Part shown: positions 1 to 5,861 of the stretch, piece after piece | Layout of the letters: each line of letters begins with the position of its first letter | How positions within the stretch are numbered: position 1 is the stretch's first letter | Source: Chloroflexota bacterium | Lineage (GTDB): Bacteria > Chloroflexota > Dehalococcoidia > Bin125 | Direction: 5' to 3' | Length of the DNA stretch: 12,240 nucleotides | Assembly (NCBI GenBank): GCA_026707335.1 | Contig: JAPOXB010000024.1 | Span: 1 to 12,240, forward strand | The notes under the pieces: generated by a model | Databases searched by the model: none | The model's input: only the letters and a program-made list of their open reading frames with translations | What the model was told of the DNA's origin: nothing | Made by a program: the position numbers and the translations under genes

Positions 1-11
1 GGCTCCGCCCA

Positions 12-40
12 AGTATAGAACAGCGGGCGGGCCGTATCGA
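12..40 (-). promoter_or_regulatory. Candidate sigma-70-like promoter reading out of the left edge
   Basis: On the minus strand a TATACT hexamer (positions 12-17, 5 of 6 to the TATAAT consensus) lies 17 nt downstream of TCGATA (35-40, 4 of 6 to TTGACA). An AT-rich -10 with ideal spacing stands out in DNA this GC-rich. It would drive a leftward gene beyond the window, matching the direction of most genes here. That gene cannot be seen, so this remains a motif match only. Confidence 0.35.
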
Positions 41-64
41 CAGGCCCGATGGGAGGGGGCCCCG

Positions 65-193
65 ACCTCACCCCCTGTCCTCCGCTCCATCTGGACGATG
101 GAGAGGGGGAACGCGAATGCGGGCGCCTGGGGGTTTTCCTCCGGTTCCCCCTCTCCATTGCTCGGCAATGGAGAGGGGGCTAGGGGGTGAGGT
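65..193. repeat. Nested palindromic intergenic element 1
   Basis: The outer arms ACCTCACCCCCT (65-76) and AGGGGGTGAGGT (182-193) are perfect reverse complements. Inside, ATGGAGAGGGGGAAC (98-112) pairs perfectly with 144-158. The same CCCCCTCTCCATTG stretch (147-160) also pairs perfectly with 166-179 around a 5-nt loop. A shorter hairpin pairs 85-91 with 97-103. The motif ATGGAGAGGGGG therefore occurs three times in alternating orientation, and the central arm can choose between two partners. This looks like a REP/MITE-like non-coding element. There is no open frame and no U-tract typical of an intrinsic terminator. Confidence 0.75.
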
Positions 194-281
194 TCGGGCG
201 GTCGCGCGCCCGCCGACGTCCCCCTCACCCTAACCCTCTCCCCAGGGAGAGGGGATCGGAGGGTGAGGTTCGGGCGGTCGC
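185..281 (+). repeat. 21-bp direct repeat following each palindromic element
   Basis: Positions 185-205 and 261-281 are identical over 21 bases, beginning GGGTGAGGTTCGGG and ending CGGTCGC, and are spaced 76 bp apart. In each case the repeat starts inside the right arm of a palindromic element and runs past it. The two elements therefore share right-hand flanking sequence as well as arms. This suggests that one was copied from the other, or that the true element boundary lies beyond the hairpin. Confidence 0.8.
223..268. repeat. Palindromic intergenic element 2 (CCTCACCCT...AGGGTGAGG)
   Basis: A two-tier hairpin. The outer 9-bp arms are 223-231 and 260-268. The inner 9-bp arms CCCTCTCCC (234-242) and GGGAGAGGG (245-253) flank a 2-nt loop. 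Its ends resemble the outer arms of the larger element at 65-193, so the two are probably members of one repeat family, this one being a short form. Elements of the CTCACCC-CCCTCTCCC-GGGAGAGGG-GGGTGAG type recur in many GC-rich bacterial genomes. It sits just left of the ferredoxin 3' fragment and could act as an mRNA 3' structure for minus-strand transcripts. Confidence 0.75.
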
Positions 282-367
282 TTAGGCGAACGGATCGACG
301 TACACGCCGGCCTTGTGGATCACGACGTCGCCCGTGACCGACGTCTGGCAGCCCAGCCGCACGGGCT
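282..367 (-). pseudogene. Truncated 3' fragment of a 2Fe-2S ferredoxin gene (duplicate of 905-990)
   Basis: Read on the minus strand, this encodes the last 27 residues of a ferredoxin, PVRLGCQTSVTGDVVIHK then AGVYVDPFA, ending in TAA. The region 283-367 matches the end of the intact ferredoxin gene (906-990) at 80 of 85 positions. The five differences are three synonymous changes, one Val-to-Ala change and the stop codon (TAA here, TAG there). Homology stops abruptly at 367. Further upstream in this frame a TGA at 378-380 closes it and there is no start, so it cannot make a ferredoxin. Because the differences are almost all silent, the copy looks like the end of a once-functional allele rather than a long-decayed relic. 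It lies on the far side of hicBA from the intact gene. Confidence 0.9.
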
Positions 368-474
368 CGACCGGCGATCACGCGGATCGATCGCCGCTGC
401 CGGGTTGTGCCATCATGGGACAGGAGGCCGCGGGGACATTGTCCGGCGGGCCCGCCATGAGGAGACGACCCGCG
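368..474 (+). promoter_or_regulatory. hicB upstream region with two small inverted repeats
   Basis: This 107-nt stretch separates the ferredoxin fragment from hicB and should hold the toxin-antitoxin promoter. Two palindromes are visible: CGGCGATC (372-379) with GATCGCCG (389-396) around a 9-nt spacer, and GGACA-T-TGTCC (434-444) about 30 nt before the hicB start. Either could be an operator. However, the HicB here is a short form with no obvious DNA-binding domain, so autoregulation is uncertain. I see no convincing -35/-10 pair. Confidence 0.35.
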
Positions 475-681
475 ATGAAGCGAACGTTCAGCGCGATCGT
501 GCGCAAGGAAGGGGCATGGTACGTCGCGCAGGCGTTGGAGGCCGACGTCGCCAGCCAGGGCGCAACGACCGCCGATGCCCTGGCCAATCTGCGCGAGGCC
601 CTGGAACTGCACTTCACGCCGCCCGTCGCGGGGGCCGCTCCGCAGATTCGCCAGGTCGAGGTCGAGGTTGCCGCCGGTTAG
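475..681 (+). CDS. hicB: HicB family antitoxin (short form)
   Basis: A 68-aa protein starting MKRTFSAIVRKEGAWYVAQ, with the HicB fold signature: an N-terminal strand, the E-G-x-W-Y-V-A segment (residues 12-18), then S-Q-G-x-T-x-x-D-A-L-A-N-L-R-E-A-L-E-L. HicB proteins bind and neutralise the HicA RNase toxin. This one ends soon after the partial RNase-H-like domain and lacks the C-terminal HTH or ribbon-helix-helix domain of longer HicB proteins. The ATG at 475 was chosen because family similarity begins there and GAGGAG (459-464) lies 10 nt upstream; ATGs at 415 and 457 give unsupported extensions. The stop overlaps the start of hicA by 14 nt. Codon use (CGA, GAA, GCA, TTG, ATT, GTT) is less G/C-biased than in the minus-strand genes, consistent with acquired DNA. 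Confidence 0.88.
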   Translation: MKRTFSAIVRKEGAWYVAQALEADVASQGATTADALANLREALELHFTPPVAGAAPQIRQVEVEVAAG

Positions 682-892
682 AGCCCTCCCATATCGGGAG
701 GTCGCGCGCAAGCTCGCCGCGGCCGGATTCACGGAGATCGGGCAGCGCGGCAGCCACGTCAAGTTCGCCAAGGAGACGGACGACGGTCTCCGCACGGCGA
801 TCGTGCCCCGCCATCGCGAAGTCGCGGTGGGAACGCTGCGCAGCATCATGCGCCAAGCCGGGTTGACGCCAGATGAGTTCGATCGCTTGTAG
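668..892 (+). CDS. hicA: HicA family toxin (mRNA interferase)
   Basis: A 74-aa HicA-like protein. HicA toxins are small dsRBD-fold ribonucleases that cleave mRNA when not bound by HicB. Visible family features are Y-R-E-V-x-R-K-L-x-x-A-G-F (residues 9-21), Q-R-G-S-H-V-K-F (26-33) with the presumed catalytic His30, and the tail I-V-P-R-H ... V-G-T-L-R-S-I-M-R-Q-A-G-L. The start is inferred: the only plausible one is TTG at 668, which overlaps the hicB stop by 14 nt and gives the usual HicA length, so translation is probably coupled to hicB. Order is antitoxin then toxin, the reverse of the classical hicAB. The gene is convergent with the ferredoxin gene, with only 12 nt between their stops and no visible terminator. 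Codons such as AGA, TAT, CCA and GGA are unlike the neighbours. Confidence 0.88.
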   Translation: MPPVRALPYREVARKLAAAGFTEIGQRGSHVKFAKETDDGLRTAIVPRHREVAVGTLRSIMRQAGLTPDEFDRL

Positions 893-904
893 CGGCCCCG
901 CCGC

Positions 905-1222
905 CTAGGCGAACGGATCGACGTAGACGCCCACTTTGTGGATCACGACGTCGCCCGTGACCGAGGTCTGGCAGCCCAGCCGCACGGGCTGATCGAGCGC
1001 CCGGCGGCCGCGCTGCTCCAGCAGCGTCGCCCGCTCGGCCCGGCCCATCTCCGAGAGGCGCCCCGCGCCCTCGACCACGCGGAAGAAGCAGTTCGAGCAG
1101 CGGCACTGCATGTCGCACTGGTTGGGCCAGTAGTAGCCGGCGTCGCGCGCGGCCTGCATGATCGTCACCCCGGCGGGCACGTCCAGCTCGATCCCCGACG
1201 GCTCCACCCGCACGCGCGCCAT
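905..1222 (-). CDS. 2Fe-2S ferredoxin
   Basis: A 105-aa soluble electron-transfer protein of the beta-grasp ferredoxin fold. The N-terminal half carries a strand and a G-V-T-I-M-Q-A-A-R-D-A-G helix typical of the family. The cluster loop NQCDMQCRCSNC holds Cys36, Cys42 and Cys45, with the fourth ligand Cys84 in LGCQ. The spacing C-x5-C-x2-C-x38-C is closer to adrenodoxin/Isc-type than to plant-type ferredoxins. An additional Cys40 sits in the loop. I chose ATG at 1222 over the upstream GTG at 1231 because GGGGGAG lies 8 nt before it. The gene follows a 50-aa membrane protein gene by 24 nt, so the two are probably co-transcribed. The last 85 bp are duplicated at 283-367 beyond hicBA. Its redox partner is not evident in the window. 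Confidence 0.9.
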   Translation of the reverse strand: MARVRVEPSGIELDVPAGVTIMQAARDAGYYWPNQCDMQCRCSNCFFRVVEGAGRLSEMGRAERATLLEQRGRRALDQPVRLGCQTSVTGDVVIHKVGVYVDPFA

Positions 1223-1246
1223 GCGCTCCACTCCCCCGGCGGCGGC

Positions 1247-1399
1247 TCACTCGTAGTTCGCCTGTTCGCCCACGATCTGGGGGCGGTGCAGGTCCGTGTA
1301 CGTCTCGTCGCTGTCGACGCCCAGGGGGCTGTTGATCAGGATGAGGACCAGCAGCCCCAGCAGCAGCGCCCCGACCCATAGGACGATCTTGCGGCGCAT
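1247..1399 (-). CDS. Small single-pass membrane protein, 50 aa, unknown function
   Basis: Begins MRRKIVLWVGALLLGLLVLI, giving a positively charged N-terminus and one strongly hydrophobic helix (about residues 5-24). A short hydrophilic tail ends in EQANYE and probably lies outside the cytoplasm by the positive-inside rule. No family is recognised. The ATG at 1399 was chosen because the helix follows at once and GGGGGG lies 11 nt upstream; an in-frame GTG (1405) and TTG (1432) are alternatives. It sits 24 nt upstream of the ferredoxin gene and 60 nt after the hydrolase gene. Position suggests that it could tether or assist the ferredoxin, but this is inference. Confidence 0.6.
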   Translation of the reverse strand: MRRKIVLWVGALLLGLLVLILINSPLGVDSDETYTDLHRPQIVGEQANYE

Positions 1400-1459
1400 T
1401 CCCACACTCGCCCCCCGCGCACAGCCTAGCAAGTGCGCGCCCGCGCCAGCGCCGCCGCG

Positions 1460-2305
1460 CTAGCCGAACAGGTGCCGCTCGATGAACGGCCAGACGGGCG
1501 ACAGGCCGGCCGGCATGAAGTCCCAGTGCCCGTACGGCCCCCAGTCGATCTCGCGCGGCTCCGGCATCGCTTCGAAGAAGCGCTGCGCCGATTCCGGCGG
1601 CACGACGTCGTCCCCGCGCCCGGCCACGACCAGCGTCGGCCGGTCCATCAGCGGCGCGAAGGTCGCCGGGTCGGTGATCCGCTGCGCGAGCCGCTCCGCC
1701 TCCCCCGCCGCCGCCGGCAGGGGTCGCGCCGCCCCGCTGATGCAGAAGACCGCCGCCCCGACCCGCCCGTCGAGGCCCACGAACGGGGCGCCCCGCATCC
1801 CGCCCATGCTGAAGCCCACGAAGCCGACCCGCTCCGCGTCGACCTCCGGCCGCGTCACGGCGTAGTCGAGCGCGCGCATCCAATCGACGGCGGTCTGCTG
1901 CGTCATCGCCGCGCGGCGCTGGGGGTAGCGCAGAAAGTCCTCCATCGTGATGGGGCGGGTGGCGCGCTCGCCGTGCCCGGCCTGATCGATCAGCACGCAG
2001 ACCGCGCCCCGGCCGGCCCACTCCTGCGCGGGCCAGAGCACGTAGTCGTCCGACTTGCCCAGCGTCGCCGGATGCGCGACGAGGACGGCCGGACGCGGCC
2101 CCTCGCGCGCCGGGTCCCACAGCACCAGGCCGGGCACGCGCGCATCGTGGACCGAGGTGATCTCGAAGCGCTCGGCCCGCAGCCCCGGCCCGAAGTCGAG
2201 GCCGGGCGCCGGCGACGTCTCGGCCTCCAGCGGGAGGTCGCGGTCGTAGGCGTAGAACTGCCGCAGCAGCGCGACGGGGATCTCGGCGCCGGGCCCGTCG
2301 TCCAT
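1460..2305 (-). CDS. Alpha/beta hydrolase, dienelactone-hydrolase-like
   Basis: A 281-aa serine hydrolase with the alpha/beta fold. The nucleophile elbow GFSMGG places Ser166. The acid is probably Asp232 or Asp233 in G-R-G-D-D-V-V-P-P-E-S, and the base is His260 in G-P-Y-G-H-W. Residues 71-80 (RPAVLVAHPA) and 84-111 resemble the early strands and the oxyanion-hole region of DLH-like esterases. True dienelactone hydrolases use Cys, so an esterase or acyl-hydrolase activity is more likely; the substrate is unknown. There is no signal peptide, so it should be cytoplasmic. The ATG is preceded by GGAGG with 6 nt spacing. It lies 37 nt behind the permease gene, so it may belong to the transporter operon. 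Confidence 0.9.
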   Translation of the reverse strand: MDDGPGAEIPVALLRQFYAYDRDLPLEAETSPAPGLDFGPGLRAERFEITSVHDARVPGLVLWDPAREGPRPAVLVAHPATLGKSDDYVLWPAQEWAGRGAVCVLIDQAGHGERATRPITMEDFLRYPQRRAAMTQQTAVDWMRALDYAVTRPEVDAERVGFVGFSMGGMRGAPFVGLDGRVGAAVFCISGAARPLPAAAGEAERLAQRITDPATFAPLMDRPTLVVAGRGDDVVPPESAQRFFEAMPEPREIDWGPYGHWDFMPAGLSPVWPFIERHLFG

Positions 2306-2342
2306 GCCGCCCCTCCGTCCCGCCCGGCGACCGGGTGCGCGG

Positions 2343-5300
2343 CTACTCGTAGCGCAGCGACTCCGCCACCGTCTTCGTCGATGCCTGCCGGGCCGGCAGG
2401 TAGGTCAGCACGATCGTCGCGACGATGGCCAGCGCGAAGAACAGCAGCAGCCGCCCGACCGGGATGTAGAAGTCGGCCCCGGCCGTGCTGCCGAAGACGC
2501 CCTCCTCGAACAGCCGCCAGGAGAGGACCAGGGCCAGGCTGCCGCCCAGCAGCAGCCCGATCAGCGAGATGAAGCCCATCTCCAGCATCAGGCCCAGCCG
2601 CACGTAGCCGGCCCGGAAGCCGATCGCGCGCAGCACGCCGATCTGCTGCCGCCGCTCGACGACGGCGCGCACGGCCAGCACGCCCAGCGCCGCCAGCCCG
2701 GCCACGAGCCCCATCGCCGTGAAGCCCTGGAAGAGGCCCAGGATGGCGTTGAAGGTGTCCTGTTGCTGCTCCAGCTCGTCCTTGATCGACTGCGTCTCCA
2801 GCTGCAGCGCCGCCTCGACTGCCTGGGCCGTGTCCAGCGCTTCGAATCCGGGCGCCGAGCGGGCGAAGTGGCGCACCGTGTCGGCGCTCTCGTAGAGCGC
2901 GAAGACGACGTCCTCGTGCGTGATCAGCGTCGGCCGGATGTCGCCCGGCACGATCGCGGCGATGCCCACCACCTGGTCGATGATGCCGATGATCGTCACC
3001 TCCTCGGCCGCCTCCCGCGCCGAGTTGCTCAGCCGCACGGTGACCTGCGGGATCTGCTCGGTGAACTCGTGGATCGTATCCGGCAGCTTGAAGTCCGTCT
3101 CCTCGATCGGCGCGAACCCGCCCGATTGCGCCACCGCCGTCGCGGTGATCACGGCGTAGCGCTCGCCGTCGGGGCCCGGCGCGCGCAGCGCCTCCCAGAC
3201 CGCCCGGTCCGACGCGTAGCCGAAGGCCCGCGCCTGCAGCACGACGCCGTTCTCGGCCAGGAAGCCGTCGTCGGCCCCGGCCAGGAACAGCTGGCGCAGG
3301 CCCGCGTCCTCGGCCGGCTCGAAGTACGGCTGCCCGTCGGGCCCCGGCACGAGTTCCTGGGTGAAGTCGTCGAAGGCCTGCGACGCGACGAGCTGGATGT
3401 CGGTGCCGTTGCCGCTGCCGAAGGACAGCCGGCTCACGCCCTCGAGTTGCGCCTGCAGGTCGGCGGCGCCGGCGTCGCGCAGCGCGGCCGGCAGGTCGTC
3501 GATGCCCGAGTCGCGGTCCGCGTCGGCCACGAGGTCGTAGCCGCCGGCCGACGTGTCGCTGGTGAAGAGCCGCGCGAAGTTGTCGTTGATCGTCGTGAAG
3601 GTGACCAGCGCGAACATGATGATCGCGATCATGGCGATGGTCATGCCGGTGCGGAACGGCGCCGTCGCCGGATAGGCGACCGCCGTCTGCACGACCGGGC
3701 GCAGCCGCCCGATCGAGGCCCCCAGCGCCCGCAGCAGCAGCACGAAGATGTCGAGGTTCACGATCACCAGGATCACGCCCGCCGTGACCATCGCCGCGCC
3801 GGAGAGGAAGAACAGCTCCGGCCCGCCCTCGACGTTGACGCCGAGGATGTCCTCGTGGAACCAACCGCCCGCGAACCAGAAGAACAGCACGACCGCGCTG
3901 ACGACCGTGTGCGCGATGCGTCCCGGCGTGGGATGGCGGCGCCCCAGCCGCCGCAGCAGCCAGGCCCCGCCGGTCAGCGCCGCGCAGAGGGGGAGGGCCG
4001 GGACCAGCAGCGCCCGCTTCGCCCACGACGCCGGCCGCCCCGGCCCGCCGATGGGCGCGCCGCCGAAGCGCCGCGCCGTCAGCAGCAGGCCCAGCGGCCC
4101 CAGCGTCAGGCCGCCCAGGTAGACGAAGGCCGAGCCGCCGTCGCTGGGGGCGATGATCATGTAGGCGCCGACCAGCGTGCAGGTCAGCCACCACTCCTGG
4201 CGGCGGCGCATCAGCTGCCAAGCCGGCGTGTAGAGCCAGCCGCCCAGCCGCTCGCGGGCGCGCGCCGGCAGCAGTCCGGCCAGCAGCCCGCCGCCGGCCA
4301 GCGTGAACGGCGTCGTCCAGAGCAGGGCGAGGCCCAGCGGCGTCGTCACGAGCCCGGAGATGGAGATCGGCCGCCGCTCGCGGATCGATCCCTCCGGGAT
4401 GTCCCGGATCGCCGCCACGATGTTGAGCACGCTGACCCGGAAGGCGGAGATCGCGACGGTGATGAAGGTCAGCACGATGCCCAGGCCGGCCGCCACGACG
4501 ATGCTGCGCGGCTCGACGTGGCGGTCGAACGTGAAGCCCCAGGCCGCGTCGAAGGCGCTGTTGAGCACTCCGACCATCAGGAACGCCACCGCGATGCCCA
4601 GCAGCGTGCCCACCACGGCCGCGCCGACGTTGTAGGCCAGCCCCTCGGCCAGGTAGGCCTGCACGAGGTGGCCGCGCCGCATGCCGACCGCCCGCGCGAT
4701 GCCCATCTCCGACTTCCGCTCCTCGGCCAGCAGCACGAAGATCAGGAAGATCAGCAGGATGCCCGCCGCGATCGAGAAGAGCCCCATCACCAGGAACAGC
4801 GACGTGAACAGCGAGCCGAACAGCTCGGCCGCGGCGACGTTCTCCTCCTTCAGCGGCGTCGATTCGAAGATGTGGCGGTCGAGGCGGTCGGCGTAGACGC
4901 GCTCCTCCAGCGGGACGCCCGCCGCGACCTCGACCTCGGCCTGCTCGACGAGGAAGCGGTTGAGCACGTCGTCGATCTCGCCCGAGAGTTCCAGCGCGCC
5001 CGTCTCCCCGCCGACCACCGCGACGCCCACGGCGTCGAGCGCGCCCGGCTGCCCGAAGATCTCCTGCGCCACCCCCAGCCGGATCACGCCGCCCTGCGGG
5101 TTGAGCAGATCGATCTCGCCGCTGACCAGCGTGTCCTTCGCGATCCCCGCGACCCGGAAGGGATGCTCGACCCCTCGCGCCCGCACCAGCACTTCGTGCC
5201 CCGGCTGCGCCGCCAGCTCCTGCGCCGCCGTCGCGTTGAGGATGATGCCGTCCGCGCCGGTCCCGGTCAGGCTCAGCCGTGAGCCGTCGGCGCCGGGGAT

Positions 5301-5810
5301 GCCGCCGATCGCGTCGGCCTCCGCCGGGTCGAGCCCCAGCAGGTACGACAGCGCCAGCTGTTGCCCGCTGTCGATGTTGCGGATCGACGCCGTGTCGTTC
5401 AACGCCCGGATGAACCCCACGATGCGATGGTCGCCCGCGAAGGCCGCCTTCAGGTCGTCGGCGACGCGCTGCGGCACCACCGACTCGGCCTGGGAGACGT
5501 TGCGTCCCGGGGTGGTTTCGTACTGGACCAGGTGGTCGACGTGGCCGGTGATCTCGATCGCCTGGGAGCGCAGGCTGGTGCTCAGCGTGTCGCCCGTCGT
5601 GAAGGCCGAGGAGACGATGAGCGTGCTCAGCATCAGGCCGAAGATGATGAGCAGCGTCTGCGCGCGGCGGCGCGGGATGTTGCGCAGCCCCAGCCGGAAG
5701 AACAGCGGGTTGCGCAGCGCCAGGTAGCCCATCGACAGCGCGATGAGCCCCAGCAGGACGATGATCACCACCATCAGCGTGTCCATGCTGAGGCCGAAGA
5801 TCTCGTTCAC
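2343..5810 (-). CDS. ABC transporter permease, giant two-FtsX-domain (MacB-like) protein
   Basis: An 1155-aa inner-membrane permease paired with the ATPase just upstream. Order: a membrane helix (about 10-31), a second helix beginning the MacB-type core (51-72), a first extracytoplasmic domain (73-330), FtsX domain 1 (about 334-470, including A-E-E-R-K-S-E-M-G-I-x-R-A-V-G), a membrane-rich insertion with about five hydrophobic stretches (484-697), another helix (720-742), a second extracytoplasmic domain (743-1020) and FtsX domain 2 (1024-1155, with V-E-R-R-Q-Q-I-G-V-L-R-A-I-G-F and the terminal P-A-R-Q-A-S-x-x-x-V-A-E-S-L-R-Y-E). Two-FtsX permeases are commonly about 800-850 aa; the extra length lies mostly in the central insertion and the large second domain. 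The start is GTG, with AGGAG 5 nt upstream; ATG at 5786 is an alternative. Such systems usually export or extract lipoproteins, peptides or lipids; the cargo is unknown. Confidence 0.93.
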   Translation of the reverse strand: MNEIFGLSMDTLMVVIIVLLGLIALSMGYLALRNPLFFRLGLRNIPRRRAQTLLIIFGLMLSTLIVSSAFTTGDTLSTSLRSQAIEITGHVDHLVQYETTPGRNVSQAESVVPQRVADDLKAAFAGDHRIVGFIRALNDTASIRNIDSGQQLALSYLLGLDPAEADAIGGIPGADGSRLSLTGTGADGIILNATAAQELAAQPGHEVLVRARGVEHPFRVAGIAKDTLVSGEIDLLNPQGGVIRLGVAQEIFGQPGALDAVGVAVVGGETGALELSGEIDDVLNRFLVEQAEVEVAAGVPLEERVYADRLDRHIFESTPLKEENVAAAELFGSLFTSLFLVMGLFSIAAGILLIFLIFVLLAEERKSEMGIARAVGMRRGHLVQAYLAEGLAYNVGAAVVGTLLGIAVAFLMVGVLNSAFDAAWGFTFDRHVEPRSIVVAAGLGIVLTFITVAISAFRVSVLNIVAAIRDIPEGSIRERRPISISGLVTTPLGLALLWTTPFTLAGGGLLAGLLPARARERLGGWLYTPAWQLMRRRQEWWLTCTLVGAYMIIAPSDGGSAFVYLGGLTLGPLGLLLTARRFGGAPIGGPGRPASWAKRALLVPALPLCAALTGGAWLLRRLGRRHPTPGRIAHTVVSAVVLFFWFAGGWFHEDILGVNVEGGPELFFLSGAAMVTAGVILVIVNLDIFVLLLRALGASIGRLRPVVQTAVAYPATAPFRTGMTIAMIAIIMFALVTFTTINDNFARLFTSDTSAGGYDLVADADRDSGIDDLPAALRDAGAADLQAQLEGVSRLSFGSGNGTDIQLVASQAFDDFTQELVPGPDGQPYFEPAEDAGLRQLFLAGADDGFLAENGVVLQARAFGYASDRAVWEALRAPGPDGERYAVITATAVAQSGGFAPIEETDFKLPDTIHEFTEQIPQVTVRLSNSAREAAEEVTIIGIIDQVVGIAAIVPGDIRPTLITHEDVVFALYESADTVRHFARSAPGFEALDTAQAVEAALQLETQSIKDELEQQQDTFNAILGLFQGFTAMGLVAGLAALGVLAVRAVVERRQQIGVLRAIGFRAGYVRLGLMLEMGFISLIGLLLGGSLALVLSWRLFEEGVFGSTAGADFYIPVGRLLLFFALAIVATIVLTYLPARQASTKTVAESLRYE

Positions 5811-5861
5811 CGCTGCTCCTTCTCGCCGCCCGCTCCGCCGCGGGCCGGCCGCTGCCCCCGA

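Noticed and set aside
147..179. Strong hairpin as a rho-independent terminator
   Set aside because: The stem is long and GC-rich, but no T-tract follows on either strand, so intrinsic termination is not supported.
65..281. Possible CRISPR array from the repeated GAGAGGGGG and GTGAGG motifs
   Set aside because: The copies are in alternating orientation with unequal spacing and no regular spacers, which fits palindromic intergenic elements instead.
313..474. Upstream extension of hicB to 313
   Set aside because: It overlaps the ferredoxin fragment and adds 54 residues unlike any HicB. Family similarity and an RBS support the ATG at 475.
846..4221. Minus-strand frames 846-2120 and 1990-4221
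   Set aside because: They overlap the ferredoxin, hydrolase and permease genes in a different frame and give low-complexity Gly/Ala/Arg protein with no family features.
2304..5282. A 992-codon open frame on the plus strand opposite the permease gene, plus similar long frames at 1433-2572, 5361-6890, 6973-8259 and 9143-11509
   Set aside because: All lie antisense to genes with clear family motifs. They are Arg/Pro/Ala/His-rich without domains and arise because G/C-ending codons avoid stops in the opposite frame.
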